This document shows, one piece after another, positions 32,775 through 41,894 of a stretch of DNA of 64,000 nucleotides. Each line of letters opens with the position of its first letter. Within the stretch, counting starts at the first letter, position 1. The position numbers and the translations under genes were made by a program. This stretch comes from Actinoplanes missouriensis 431. GTDB taxonomy: Bacteria > Actinomycetota > Actinomycetes > Mycobacteriales > Micromonosporaceae. Where the stretch lies: assembly GCF_000284295.1 (NCBI RefSeq), contig NC_017093.1:2790001-2854000 (forward strand), written 5' to 3'. Under the pieces are notes generated by a model, which saw only the letters and a program-made list of their open reading frames with translations, searched no databases and was not told where the DNA came from.

Positions 32775-33980
32775 ATGGACAGGACTGAGCTGCGGAAGCT
32801 GGCATGGCTCGGCGCGGCGGCCACGGTGCCGCTCGTCATCACCGCGACCGCCAACGCGTACCTCTTCGAACTGCCCGTCGTCATCGCGTTTCTGGTGTCG
32901 GCCATGCAGTCCGCCGCGCTGCCCCTGGCGCTGACCCGGCCCTGGCCGGCCACGCTGCTCCAGTTCGCGGCGATCGGCCTGTGCGCCCGCTTCCTTCCCG
33001 CGTACGGGGAGATGTGGCCGCTGCCGGTGCCGCTGATGATCCTGCTGATCGCGCACATCGGGCTCGTCGGCCTGAGGTCACGGTGGCCGGTGGCCCTCTC
33101 GGTGTGGGTGGCAGCCGCCCTGTTCAGCACCGGAACGGCGCTCTTCGGTCCGGGCGGACAGGAGGAATACACCCTTGCCACACTGGGCGTCTATCTCACC
33201 AACTCCGCGTTCGCGCTGCTCGGGGCGCTGCTGTGGGGCCAGCGCACCAGGGTCAGCCGGCAGTTGGCCGAGGTGCGCCGGGACTTCGCCGCCGAGCACG
33301 CACAGCGGATGATCGTCGAGGAACGCAGCCGCATCGCCCGGGAACTGCACGATGTCGTCGCGCACGGCATGTCGGTGGTGCACATGCAGGCCACCTCCGC
33401 CCCGTACCGGATCAAGGGTTTGAATGTGGAGACGGTGACCGAGTTCAAACAGATCGCCGCCGGCACGCGCAGCACCATGCACGAGATGCGGCAACTGCTG
33501 GCGGTGCTGCGCGACGAGACCGCGGACGTGCCGGTACGCCCGGCATCCGGGCTGGGCGATCTCGGCGAACTGGCCGAGTCGGCCCGGCGGGGCGGAGTCC
33601 CGGTGCAGATGGAGATCTCCGCCGCCCTCGACGCGTCGAAGATTCCGGACGCTCTGGGGCTGGTCGCCTACCGCATCGTGCAGGAGTCGCTGAGCAACGT
33701 GATCCGGCACGCTCCGGGGGCGGCCACCCGGGTGACCGTCACCGTCGGCGGCGGCGAGCTCCTCGTCGAGGTGGCCAACGAGGAGGCGCCGGCTCGTGCC
33801 GGTGCTCCGCCTCCGGTCGACGCCGGCGAGCGGACCGGGCACGGGCTGGCGGGCATGCGCGAACGCGCCCGGCTGGCCGGGGGGACGCTGACGGCCGGAC
33901 CTCTCAGCACCGGAGGATTCCGGGTCGCCGCCACGCTGCCGTTGCCATCGCCGGTGCCACGCCAGGAGGACGGGCTCTGA
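32775..33980 (+). CDS. Sensor histidine kinase, HisKA_3 type
   Basis: 401 residues. Five or six membrane helices in the first about 155 residues (ALTWLGAAATVPLVITATAN region to LLGALLWGQRTRVSRQL) form the sensor. ERSRIARELHDVVAHGMSVV carries the phospho-acceptor His, and VAYRIVQESLSNVIRHAPGA (N box) with GHGLAGMRERARLAGG (G box) forms the ATPase. ATG 32775 begins before the first helix. The stop TGA overlaps the ATG of the response regulator by one base (TGATG), so kinase and regulator are cotranslated. The downstream ABC exporter genes are the probable target. Confidence 0.9.
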   Translation: MDRTELRKLAWLGAAATVPLVITATANAYLFELPVVIAFLVSAMQSAALPLALTRPWPATLLQFAAIGLCARFLPAYGEMWPLPVPLMILLIAHIGLVGLRSRWPVALSVWVAAALFSTGTALFGPGGQEEYTLATLGVYLTNSAFALLGALLWGQRTRVSRQLAEVRRDFAAEHAQRMIVEERSRIARELHDVVAHGMSVVHMQATSAPYRIKGLNVETVTEFKQIAAGTRSTMHEMRQLLAVLRDETADVPVRPASGLGDLGELAESARRGGVPVQMEISAALDASKIPDALGLVAYRIVQESLSNVIRHAPGAATRVTVTVGGGELLVEVANEEAPARAGAPPPVDAGERTGHGLAGMRERARLAGGTLTAGPLSTGGFRVAATLPLPSPVPRQEDGL

Positions 33981-34657
33981 TGATCCGCATTCTCATCGTC
34001 GACAACCAGCCGATGATCAGAGCCGGCATCCACGCGATCCTCGCCTCCCAGAACGACATGTCGGTCGTCGGAGAGGCGGAGAACGGCCGGATCGGTGTCG
34101 AACGGGCCCGCAGCCTGCGCCCCGATGTCGTGCTCATGGACGTGCGCATGCCGGAGCTGGACGGGCTGGCCGCGACCGCGGAACTGCTCGATCCGCGCCG
34201 GGCCGGGGAGCGCCCGCCGAGGGTCCTGATGCTCACCACCTTCGACATCGACGACTATGTGTACGCGGCGTTGCGGGCCGGGGCCAGCGGGTTCCTGCTC
34301 AAGGACACCGAACCGGAAGAGCTGATCCAGGCGGTCCGGGTCATCGCCGCCGGGGAGGCGCTGCTCTCACCGAGCGTCACCCGCCGCCTGATCGAGAACT
34401 TCATCGGCTCCCAGCCGGTCACCCCGGCGAGCACGGTCCTCAACATCCTGACCGACCGGGAGCGCGAGGTGCTGCGGCTGATGGCCACCGGATCGTCCAA
34501 TGCCGAGATCGCTGCGACGCTCTTCATCGCCGAACAGACCACCAAGACGCACGTGAGCCGGATCCTGAACAAGCTGGGCCTGCGGGACCGGGTGCACGCT
34601 GTCGTGTTCGGCTACGAGAACGGCCTGGTCACCCCGGGCCGGAGAAATCCGGGCTAG
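33980..34657 (+). CDS. NarL-family response regulator, partner of the upstream kinase
   Basis: 225 residues. Receiver: MIRILIVDNQPMIRAGIHAI (note Asn where most have a second acidic residue), phospho-Asp in VVLMDVRMPELDGLA, and the conserved Lys in GFLLKDTEPE. LuxR-type helix-turn-helix: LTDREREVLRLMATGSSNAE to TTKTHVSRILNKLGLRDRV. The ATG overlaps the stop of the kinase gene. It probably activates the MacB-like exporter genes at 34777-37769, as in many actinomycete kinase/regulator/ABC sets for cell-envelope antibiotics. Confidence 0.92.
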   Translation: MIRILIVDNQPMIRAGIHAILASQNDMSVVGEAENGRIGVERARSLRPDVVLMDVRMPELDGLAATAELLDPRRAGERPPRVLMLTTFDIDDYVYAALRAGASGFLLKDTEPEELIQAVRVIAAGEALLSPSVTRRLIENFIGSQPVTPASTVLNILTDREREVLRLMATGSSNAEIAATLFIAEQTTKTHVSRILNKLGLRDRVHAVVFGYENGLVTPGRRNPG

Positions 34658-34776
34658 ACCGCTGATGTACGACTCAGGTCGTACTCACGGGTTCATCATC
34701 GCGGTGGACGCCTGCGCCTCCCCGCTTGCCTAGCGTCGAGGACGACCTTGATCGTCCATGTCGCTGGGAGCTGTCC

Positions 34777-35460
34777 GTGTCCGTGCCACCGTTGCTCGTC
34801 GCCGACGACGTCAGTAAGTCGTTCGGGGCCACGCCCGCCCTGAAGGGCGCGTCGTTGCAGGTCTTTCCGGGTGAGGTGCTGGCGTTGACCGGCCCCTCGG
34901 GCTCCGGCAAGTCCACGCTGTTGCACTGCCTGTCCGGCATCCTCACCCCTGACTCCGGCCGGATCAGCTACGAGGGCCGGGACCTGAGCGCGCTGCCGGA
35001 CGGTGAGCGCAGCGCGCTGCGGCGCGGCGCGTTCGGTTTCGTCTTCCAGTTCGGGCAGCTGGTTCCCGAACTCACCTGCCTGGAGAACGTCGCTCTGCCG
35101 CTGCGGCTCTCCGGTGTCCGCCGCAGGCAGGCCGAACGGTCAGCGGGGGAGCTGCTGGCGCGTCTGCAGGTGGCTGACGTCGCCGGCAAACGGCCCGGGC
35201 AGGCGTCGGGCGGACAGGGGCAGCGGGTGGCGGTGGCTCGTGCGTTGATCACCGCTCCCCGCGTGGTCTTCGCCGATGAGCCGACCGGCGCGCTCGACTC
35301 CCACAACGGGGAGCAGGTGATGCGGTTGCTCATCGCCGCGGCCAGGGAGCGTGGCAGCGCGGTGGTGCTGGTCACCCACGAGGCCCGGATCGCGTCGTGG
35401 GCCGACCGCGAGGTCATGTTCCGCGACGGCGCCGCCGACACCCCGGCGGTGTCCCGATGA
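34777..35460 (+). CDS. MacB/LolD-type ABC transporter ATPase
   Basis: 227 residues. Walker A GPSGSGKSTLLHCLSGI, Q loop FVFQFGQLVPELTCLENV, a degenerate signature QASGGQGQRVAVARALI, Walker B VVFADEPTGALD and switch His VTHEARIASWADR. The DEPTGALD version is typical of the MacB/FtsE branch that works with a large FtsX-type permease, encoded next. GTG 34777 is supported by GGGAG about 6 nt upstream; the longer frame from 34726 is not needed. The stop overlaps the permease ATG (ATGA), giving tight coupling. Confidence 0.9.
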   Translation: MSVPPLLVADDVSKSFGATPALKGASLQVFPGEVLALTGPSGSGKSTLLHCLSGILTPDSGRISYEGRDLSALPDGERSALRRGAFGFVFQFGQLVPELTCLENVALPLRLSGVRRRQAERSAGELLARLQVADVAGKRPGQASGGQGQRVAVARALITAPRVVFADEPTGALDSHNGEQVMRLLIAAARERGSAVVLVTHEARIASWADREVMFRDGAADTPAVSR

Positions 35461-37769
35461 GGGCCGTCACCGCTGACGCCGGCCGGAGGTCGTTCGCGTG
35501 GATGCAGGACCTGGTGCTGGGGGTACGGCTGAGCGTGGCGGGCGGGCGCTCCGGCTGGTTGCGGCTGGCGCTGATCGCCGCCGGGGTGGGCCTCGGTGTG
35601 GGGATGCTGCTGGTGCTGGCGGCCGCACCGACCGCGACGGCTGCTCGCGAGCAACGCCGCGCCGATCGCGCGATCGGCGCGACCGTGCCGCAGGCGAGGC
35701 CGGACACCCTGCTCGCGCTGACCGTCGAGACCCGGTTCCGCGACGAGGTGATCCGTGGCCGGATCCTGCGCCCCGACGGTGATCGTGCGCCCGCGCCACC
35801 CGGGGTGACCCGGGTGCCCGCCGCGGGAGAGATCGTCGTTTCGCCGGCCCTGGCCGCGCTCCTCGATGGCCCCGACGGCCGGGTGCTGGCCGGCCGCTGG
35901 TCCGCGCGGGTGGCCGGGATCATCGCGCCGGCGGGCCTGTCCGGTCCCGACGAGATGTGGTACTACCTGGGCTCGGGCACGCTGAGCAGCGATGACGGGG
36001 CGCAGCGGATCGCCTCGTTCGGCGGCGGCACACCGTCGGGAACCGACGCGATGACAGTGGTCCTGGCCGTCGTCGGAGCGGTGATCCTTCTCCTGCCGGT
36101 GCTGGTCTTCGTGACGACAGCGGTGCGTTTCGGCAGCGCGAGCCGGGACCGGCAACTCGCCGCGATCCGGCTCGTCGGCGCCGACAGCCGGATGACACGT
36201 CGCATCGCGTGCGGGGACACCCTGATCGGCGCGGTCATCGGGCTCGCCACCGGCGGCCTTCTCTTCCTGGGTCTGCGCCATGTCGTGGGCGGGCTGCTGC
36301 CGGCCGACTTCACCCCGTACCCGTCGGATCTGCGCCCGGTGCCGGCGCTGCTGGCGCTGATCCTGATCCTGGTGCCGGTCGGCGCGGTCCTGGTGACGCT
36401 GTCGGCGTTGCGCCGGGTCGTCATCGAACCGCTCGGCGTGGTGCGGCAGAGCGGTGCCCGCCGGCGACGGCTCTGGTGGCGACTGGTCCCGCCGGTCACC
36501 GGCGCCGCCCTGCTGTACCCGCTGGTGGGTGGACTGCCCGGCGAGGTGGGCGGCGGCACCCGCGCCCAGCTGGCTGCCGGAGCGATCCTGCTGCTGACCA
36601 GCGTCGTCGTCCTGCTGCCCTGGCTGGTCCAGGCGGTGGTGCGGCACCTCGGCGGCGGCAGCGTCGCCTGGCAGCTCGGCGTCCGGCGGCTGCAACTGGA
36701 CAGCGACACCGCCGTACGCTCGGTCTCCGGTATCGCGGTGTCCGTGGCCGGCATCATCGCCGTCCAGGGGCTGCTCGGCGCCTCCATCGCGGCCACCAGC
36801 GGCGTGCAACCACCGGCCGACCGCTTCCAGATCGCCGCCTACACCAACGGCGCCGACGGCACCGGCTGGCGCGACGCCCTGACGAACACGCCCGGTGTGA
36901 CGGCGGTGCGCACCTCCGGCTACGTGTCCCTGCGCACCGGCACCGACGATCAGACCAGCGCCAACGTACGGGTGGGTGACTGCGACGTGCTGCGGCAGTA
37001 CGCGCCGCTGCCCGCCTGCGCCGACGGTGACGCCTTCCGGACCGTTCAGCCCGGCTGGGACGGTGCGGCCCTGGCCGCCGGGACCACGGCCCGGGTGTAC
37101 GGCACCGACGACACGACCCCTCTCGCGCGGTGGCGGGTGCCCGCCGACCTGCCGGCCGTGACGGCGTACCCCAGCGAAGCCGGTCCGATGGAGTACCTGG
37201 CCACGCCGGCCGCCCTGAAGGCACGTCCCGATCTGCGCGGCGTCATCACCGACGCCTACCTGCTGCGGCTCGATCCCGCCGACCCGGATGCCGTCGAACA
37301 CGTCCGCACCACCATGATCCGGCTCGCTCCGGCCGCACCCCTGCAACTGTTCGGCGACGACCGGATCGGTGACCAGTTCGGCGGCGCACGCCGGCTGGCG
37401 CAGGCCTGCGGCCTCCTGCTGCTGTTGTTCATCGGCGCCAGCATGCTGGTCAACGTGACCGAGCAGCTGCGCGAACGCCGGCGAGTGCTGGCGGTGCTCG
37501 TCGCGTTCGGGACCCGCCGGCGCACGCTGGCCGCGTCGCTGCTCCACCAGGTCGCGGTTCCGGCGGCGGTCGGGCTGGTGCTGGCGGTGGTCATCGGCGG
37601 CAGCCTGTCGGCCGTCCTGCTCGCGGCGACCCGGGCGCCGGTCACCCTCGACTGGCCGGCGCTCACCGCGATGACCGGTGCGGTCGCCGCGATGATCATC
37701 GCGGTCACGGCAGCCGGTCTGCCGCTGCTGTTGCGCCTGTCGCGGGTCCAGGAGCTGCGCAGTGAGTGA
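35457..37769 (+). CDS. FtsX-like (MacB-type) ABC permease
   Basis: 770 residues. Ten membrane helices are arranged as in duplicated FtsX permeases. The first helix is at about residues 25-45; a three-helix FtsX unit around residues 200-310 has VLAVVGAVILLLPVLVFVTT and RDRQLAAIRLVGADSRMTRR. A second unit at the C-terminus has MLVNVTEQLRERRRVLAVLV, AFGTRRRTLAASLLHQ. A large extracytoplasmic domain lies between the units. This pairs with the ATPase just upstream. Such systems export peptides or sense and remove cell-wall antibiotics. ATG 35457 overlaps the ATPase stop by 4 nt. Confidence 0.88.
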   Translation: MRAVTADAGRRSFAWMQDLVLGVRLSVAGGRSGWLRLALIAAGVGLGVGMLLVLAAAPTATAAREQRRADRAIGATVPQARPDTLLALTVETRFRDEVIRGRILRPDGDRAPAPPGVTRVPAAGEIVVSPALAALLDGPDGRVLAGRWSARVAGIIAPAGLSGPDEMWYYLGSGTLSSDDGAQRIASFGGGTPSGTDAMTVVLAVVGAVILLLPVLVFVTTAVRFGSASRDRQLAAIRLVGADSRMTRRIACGDTLIGAVIGLATGGLLFLGLRHVVGGLLPADFTPYPSDLRPVPALLALILILVPVGAVLVTLSALRRVVIEPLGVVRQSGARRRRLWWRLVPPVTGAALLYPLVGGLPGEVGGGTRAQLAAGAILLLTSVVVLLPWLVQAVVRHLGGGSVAWQLGVRRLQLDSDTAVRSVSGIAVSVAGIIAVQGLLGASIAATSGVQPPADRFQIAAYTNGADGTGWRDALTNTPGVTAVRTSGYVSLRTGTDDQTSANVRVGDCDVLRQYAPLPACADGDAFRTVQPGWDGAALAAGTTARVYGTDDTTPLARWRVPADLPAVTAYPSEAGPMEYLATPAALKARPDLRGVITDAYLLRLDPADPDAVEHVRTTMIRLAPAAPLQLFGDDRIGDQFGGARRLAQACGLLLLLFIGASMLVNVTEQLRERRRVLAVLVAFGTRRRTLAASLLHQVAVPAAVGLVLAVVIGGSLSAVLLAATRAPVTLDWPALTAMTGAVAAMIIAVTAAGLPLLLRLSRVQELRSE

Positions 37770-37916
37770 AGCTCCTCCGCTGACCAGCAGGAGGGTGCGT
37801 CCGGCGGCTCGCGGCGTGCCGAAGTCTTCAGCTTAGGATCCTAGGAAGCATGAGGGGTTGTGGCCTCGGACGTTGTGGCCGGCTTTCGGCAGTCCTTCAC
37901 ATCGGGCGGGACGCCG

Positions 37917-38585
37917 TTACGGTTCGTGCATGCGGTAACCCGCGCCACGTACCGTCTCGATGGTGTCGCGGCCGATTTTCTTGCGCAGGTAGCCGACGTA
38001 GACCTCGACGATGTTGGGGTCACCGTCGAAATGGGCGTCCCAGACGTTCTCGAGAATCGCTGTCTTCGTCATCGCCTGCCCGCGGTGGCGCATCAGGAAC
38101 TCCAGCATCGCGAATTCTCGTGGGGTGACGGCGATCTCCTGCTCGCCCTTGCGGAGGGACCGCGAGGCGGGATCCAGGGAGAGGTCGCCGGCGCGCAGCA
38201 CGGCGGGTCGTTCCGGGGCGCCGCGGCGGATCAGCGCCCGCAGCCGGGCGATGAGCACGACGAACGAGAAGGGTTTGATCAAGTAGTCGTCGGCGCCGAG
38301 GTCGAGGGCGTCGGCCTGGTCGTACTCGCCGTCCTTGGCGGTCAGCATGAGGATCGGCGTCCAGACGCCGCGTTCGCGCAGCCGGCGGCATACCTCATAG
38401 CCGCTGAGGCGGGGCAGCATGATGTCGAGCACGATCACGTCGTAGGCGCCGTACGGCTGCTCGGTGGCCGTCCACAGGCCGTCCACCCCATCGTGGGTGA
38501 CGTCGACGGTGAACCGCTCCCGGACGAGCCCGTCACGGATGGTCTCGCTCAGCGAGACCTCGTCCTCGATCACCAGCACCCGCAC
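37917..38585 (-). CDS. OmpR/PhoB-family response regulator (orphan)
   Basis: 222 residues. Receiver: VRVLVIEDEVSLSETIRDGL, phospho-Asp in DVIVLDIMLPRLSGYEV and Lys in DDYLIKPFSFVVLIARLRAL. Winged helix: LDPASRSLRKGEQEIAVTPR, EFAMLEFLMRHRGQAM, DPNIVEVYVGYLRKKIGR and TVRGAGYRM. No histidine kinase gene is adjacent, so its partner lies elsewhere. GTG 38585 has GGGAGG about 5 nt upstream. Direct repeats with 11-bp spacing lie upstream of it (38634-38648, minus orientation), consistent with autoregulation by tandem binding of this protein class. Its receiver closely resembles the receiver-only protein at 41895-42251. Confidence 0.92.
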   Translation of the reverse strand: MRVLVIEDEVSLSETIRDGLVRERFTVDVTHDGVDGLWTATEQPYGAYDVIVLDIMLPRLSGYEVCRRLRERGVWTPILMLTAKDGEYDQADALDLGADDYLIKPFSFVVLIARLRALIRRGAPERPAVLRAGDLSLDPASRSLRKGEQEIAVTPREFAMLEFLMRHRGQAMTKTAILENVWDAHFDGDPNIVEVYVGYLRKKIGRDTIETVRGAGYRMHEP

Positions 38586-38633
38586 TCGCGCCTCCCGTCC
38601 TGCTGCCCGACTCGCCAGCATGGCGGAGCAGAC

Positions 38634-38685
38634 CTGAGAAATCGCTGACCAGTTCAGGAAGAGCTCCGCTTTCAACGAATCTTAA
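38634..38685. promoter_or_regulatory. Two 11-bp-spaced direct-repeat boxes between OmpR-type regulator and DedA genes
   Basis: Minus-strand site TCAGCGATTTCTCAG (38634-38648) points to the regulator gene. Plus-strand site TTCAACGAATCTTAA (38671-38685) points to DedA. The half-sites are exactly 11 bp apart, the period used by OmpR/PhoP-type dimers. Similar boxes lie at 41830-41844 and 46704-46738. Confidence 0.5.
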
Positions 38686-38711
38686 GGTCGTCGTTCGTAC
38701 CGTCGGCGGCT

Positions 38712-39344
38712 ATGACGGTCTTGCTGCACTTCGTGGACTCGGCGCCTGAGTGGCTCGCCTACTCACTCGTCGGGTTGCTGGCGTTCGTGGAATCAGCGGC
38801 GTTCGTCGGGCTCGTCTTTCCGGGTGAGGCGGCGTTGCTGGTGGGTGGCGTGCTGGCCGGCACCGGTCGGCTCGCTCTCCCGGTCCTGCTGGTGGTCGCG
38901 GCTCTCGCGGCGGTTCTGGGTGACTCCGCGGGCTACGAGATCGGCCGGCTCGGCGGGAACGCCATCACGTCCAGCCGGCTGGGCCGGCTCATCGGGGAGC
39001 GGCGCTGGGCGCGGGCGGAGTCCTTCATGCGCCGGCACGGCGCCTGGGCGGTTCTGCTCGGCCGATGGGTGGGACTGATGCGCGCTCTCGTGCCGGCGCT
39101 GGCCGGCATGACGCGTATGCGTTACCGGACGTTCCTCGTCTTCAACGCGATCGGCGGCACCCTGTGGGCGGTGGCCGTGGTGCTCGCCGGCTACTTCGCG
39201 GGAACGTCGTGGCATCAGGTCGAGCATGCGCTGGGCGATCTGTCGTCGGTGGCGGTCGCTGCGGCGGTGGTGGCCGGAGGTGCGTTCGTCGCTGTGCGGC
39301 ACTGGAAGCGCGTGCGGACCCCGGCATCGCGATCGACACCTTAA
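38712..39344 (+). CDS. DedA-family membrane protein
   Basis: 210 residues. EWLAYSLVGLLAFVESAAFV with GLVFPGEAALLVGG is the DedA first-helix region. The conserved loop GDSAGYEIGRLGG and the re-entrant motif LLGRWVGLMRALVPALAGMT, MRYRTFLVFNAIGGTLWA complete the family pattern. Expected to flip a polyprenyl phosphate or phospholipid. The plus-oriented 11-bp repeat site at 38671-38685, just upstream, suggests control by the divergent OmpR-type regulator. The antiporter gene follows after 62 nt. Confidence 0.9.
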   Translation: MTVLLHFVDSAPEWLAYSLVGLLAFVESAAFVGLVFPGEAALLVGGVLAGTGRLALPVLLVVAALAAVLGDSAGYEIGRLGGNAITSSRLGRLIGERRWARAESFMRRHGAWAVLLGRWVGLMRALVPALAGMTRMRYRTFLVFNAIGGTLWAVAVVLAGYFAGTSWHQVEHALGDLSSVAVAAAVVAGGAFVAVRHWKRVRTPASRSTP

Positions 39345-39406
39345 TCATCACTCTTCTGTCGGTATTGTGTTTTTGCCTGATCTGTTAGCGCCGGGGGACG
39401 CGTCGG

Positions 39407-40642
39407 ATGGTATTGACTTTGGTGGTGATGGCGGCGGTCGCCGCAGGATGGTCGCTGGTGGCCGGGCGACTGGAGCGATGGCACATACGCACCCCGCAGG
39501 TCATGGTGCTGGCCGGCGTCGTGGTCGCGCTCGTCACCGAGGCGTTCATCGACACGGTCAATTCCACGGTCGCCCAGCACGTCGCCGAGGTGATCCTCGC
39601 GGTTCTGCTGTTCGTCGACGCCACTGAGGTCCGTGGCGGGCGACTCTTCGGCGAGGAACCCGGGCTCGCCGCTCGCGCCCTGCTGATCGCCATGCCCCTG
39701 AGCCTCGCGCTCGCCGTGGTGATCGGCTGGCCGCTGCTGCCGTCGGCCCTGGGCTGGCCGGCACTGCTCGTGATCGCCTGCATCGTCGTGCCGATCGACC
39801 TCGCGCCCGCCGAGTCGCTCGTGCGCGACCGGTCGGTGCCCGAGCGGGTGCGCGGGCTGCTCAACGTGGAGAGCGGCTACAACGACGGGATCATGTCCCC
39901 CCTGTTCCTGTTCGCGCTCGTCCTGGCCGGGACATCCTCGTCGGCCGACACACCGCTCGAAGCGCTGGGCACGGCCGTGCCCAGCGCGGTCAAGGCGGTC
40001 CTGGCCGGTCTCTGTTTCGGCCTGCTGATCGCGTGGCTGATGAACACGACCGAACGTCTCGGCTGGACCACCGACCAGTCCCGGCGCATCACGATGGTCG
40101 CGGCTCCGCTGCTGACCTACACCGTCACGGTCGCCGTCGGCGGCAACGGTTTCGTCGCCGCCTTCGTCTGCGGCATCGCGTTTCGCTTCCTGCGTCAGGT
40201 CGCACCCAGTCAGCGGGTCAAGCGGCGGGTCCGTACGCCGGACATGCAACTGCTGGAGGACACGGCGGCGATGGCCACGATCGCCATGTGGTTCTATCTC
40301 GGCAACGCCGCGGTGCTGACCCTCTGGCACGGGATCAGCTGGCAGCTCCTGTTGTACTGCCTCGCCGTCCTGACCGTGGTGCGCATCGTTCCGATGCTGC
40401 TGGCGCTGACCGGCTCGTCGATGCCCTGGCGTGAACGCCTCATCGTGGGCGCCATCGGCCCCCGCGGCACCACGTCGATCGTCTTCGGGCTGCTGGCTTT
40501 CAACGACCTGCCCGAGGGCGACCTCGCGGATACCGCGCTGGCCGCCATGACGATCACCGTGATCGCCAGCGTCCTGCTGCACGGGCCGGGCTCCTTGCTC
40601 GTCGGCCGTGTTCCCTGGTCGAAGCGGCGCGCAACGGCGTGA
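39407..40642 (+). CDS. CPA1-type cation/proton antiporter
   Basis: 411 residues with about 12 membrane helices (for example VILAVLLFVDATEVRGGRLF, VIACIVVPIDLAPAESLV, LLNVESGYNDGIMSPLFLFA, GGNGFVAAFVCGIAFR, IGPRGTTSIVFGLLAFN). The ND pair in VESGYNDG and the later PRGTTS match the transport-site and C-terminal motifs of the CPA1 family (Na+ or K+/H+ exchange). It lacks a long cytoplasmic tail. It sits between DedA and the convergent PerM-like gene (7-nt gap to its stop) and probably serves pH or ion homeostasis in this envelope module. Confidence 0.85.
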   Translation: MVLTLVVMAAVAAGWSLVAGRLERWHIRTPQVMVLAGVVVALVTEAFIDTVNSTVAQHVAEVILAVLLFVDATEVRGGRLFGEEPGLAARALLIAMPLSLALAVVIGWPLLPSALGWPALLVIACIVVPIDLAPAESLVRDRSVPERVRGLLNVESGYNDGIMSPLFLFALVLAGTSSSADTPLEALGTAVPSAVKAVLAGLCFGLLIAWLMNTTERLGWTTDQSRRITMVAAPLLTYTVTVAVGGNGFVAAFVCGIAFRFLRQVAPSQRVKRRVRTPDMQLLEDTAAMATIAMWFYLGNAAVLTLWHGISWQLLLYCLAVLTVVRIVPMLLALTGSSMPWRERLIVGAIGPRGTTSIVFGLLAFNDLPEGDLADTALAAMTITVIASVLLHGPGSLLVGRVPWSKRRATA

Positions 40643-40649
40643 CCGGCGG

Positions 40650-41744
40650 TCAGCGCGCCGCAGCCGGCGGTGGCGGCGCCGCGGAGTCGCTGAGCTGTTC
40701 GCGGACGTACGCCCAGACGGTGCCGATGATCGCCGCCAGGGGGACAGCGAGCAGAGCACCGACGATGTCGTACAGCGAGCTGCCGAGCAGCACGGACAGG
40801 ATCACCACGGCGGCATGCAGGCCGAGACCCCGACCCTGCACCATCGGCTGCAGCACGTGGCCCTCCAACTGCTGGACCACCACGATGACGGCCAGCACGG
40901 TCAGGGCATCGGTCACGCCGTTGTAGACCAGCGCTATGAGAACGGCGACGAAACCGGCGAACAACGCCCCGACGACCGGGACGAAGGCCGCCACGAAGGT
41001 GAGAGCCGCCAGCGGCAGGGCCATCGGGACACCGACGATCCAGATTCCGACGCCGATGAGGACGGCGTCCAGCAGGCCGACGACCGCTTGAGCACGCACG
41101 AACGCCCCCAGGGTGGCCCAGCTGCGGTCGGCGATCGCCGGCAGGTCGCGGGCGAGCCGGCCGGGCAGTTGCCGCGCCAGCCAGGGCAGGAACCTCGGGC
41201 CGTCCTTGAGGAAGAAGAACATCAGGAACATCGCCACCACCGCCGTGACGAAGCCGTTGACCACGGTGCCGCCCACGCTGATCGTGGTCGTGGCGATGCT
41301 GCCGGCGCTGCTCTGGATGCGCTTGACAAGCGTGTCCAGCGCCGAGTTCAGCTGGCTGTTGCTGATGTTCAGCGGCGGGCCCTGGACCCAGTTCCACATC
41401 GTGTTGATGCCGCTTGCCACACCGTTGGTCAATTCGCCGGCGTGGGAGGCCACCGGTGCGACGATGACGATCGCCGCGGTGACGGCGAGTACGACGAAGA
41501 GCGCGGTGATCAGTGCCGCCGCCGGCGCCGGCCGCCAGCGGTGCCGGCGCAGGAAGCGCACGGGAGGCCAGGTCAGCGTCGTCAGCAGCAGAGCCACGGC
41601 GACAGGCCACAGGGCGGGCCACGCCACCCCGAGCAGGCGCAGTGCCGCCCACGCTGCCAGCCCGAGGATCAAGATGTGCGCTGAGGCGCGCGCCGACGTC
41701 CGCAAGGCCGCCCGAGCCTTGGTGGCGCTGACGGTATGGCTCAT
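40650..41744 (-). CDS. AI-2E family (PerM-like) transporter
   Basis: 364 residues. Hydrophobic segments are grouped as in AI-2E/PerM proteins: two at the N-terminus (GLAAWAALRLLGVAWPALWP, AALITALFVVLAVTAAIVIV), then after a soluble helix region VVNGFVTAVVAMFLMFFFLK DG and the C-terminal block LLDAVLIGVGIWIVGVPMAL, FVPVVGALFAGFVAVLIAL, VQQLEGHVLQPMVQGRGLGL, with the family loop P-x-x-x-x-x-x-LHP replaced by LGLHAAVVILSVLLG. Some members export signals or Na+/H+. ATG 41744. Transcribed divergently from the receiver gene at 41895, which has an 11-bp repeat box upstream. Confidence 0.85.
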   Translation of the reverse strand: MSHTVSATKARAALRTSARASAHILILGLAAWAALRLLGVAWPALWPVAVALLLTTLTWPPVRFLRRHRWRPAPAAALITALFVVLAVTAAIVIVAPVASHAGELTNGVASGINTMWNWVQGPPLNISNSQLNSALDTLVKRIQSSAGSIATTTISVGGTVVNGFVTAVVAMFLMFFFLKDGPRFLPWLARQLPGRLARDLPAIADRSWATLGAFVRAQAVVGLLDAVLIGVGIWIVGVPMALPLAALTFVAAFVPVVGALFAGFVAVLIALVYNGVTDALTVLAVIVVVQQLEGHVLQPMVQGRGLGLHAAVVILSVLLGSSLYDIVGALLAVPLAAIIGTVWAYVREQLSDSAAPPPPAAAR

Positions 41745-41829
41745 GTGATCACCTTAGGAAGCGCGGAGCATCCCCCGACGCCGAATGGCGATCAAGTACG
41801 GGCCGGCCGAGAGCGCCTACGACCCCCGG

Positions 41830-41844
41830 TTCAGCGGCTTCTCA
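41830..41844 (+). promoter_or_regulatory. 11-bp-spaced direct repeat upstream of receiver gene
   Basis: TTCAGCGGCTTCTCA and its next base G give half-sites TTCAG and CTCAG spaced by 11 bp. TCAGCG-N2-TTCTCAG is the same pattern as the minus-strand site at 38634-38648, differing mainly at the two central bases. It lies about 50 bp before the receiver-only gene. Confidence 0.5.
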
Positions 41845-41894
41845 GCGACCTCGGTGCAGTCTGCGCGTCGAACTGATGCGACAGGAGACCGATC

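Noticed and set aside
34968..37547. Long antisense open frame of 859 codons opposite the ABC ATPase and permease genes
   Set aside because: Its composition is Arg/Gln/His/Gly-rich with no motif, typical of antisense frames in GC-rich DNA; the plus-strand genes have clear domains.
37820..37850. TAGGATCCTA palindrome between the permease and OmpR-type regulator genes
   Set aside because: Short, lies between convergent genes, no U-tract; not enough to call a terminator or operator.
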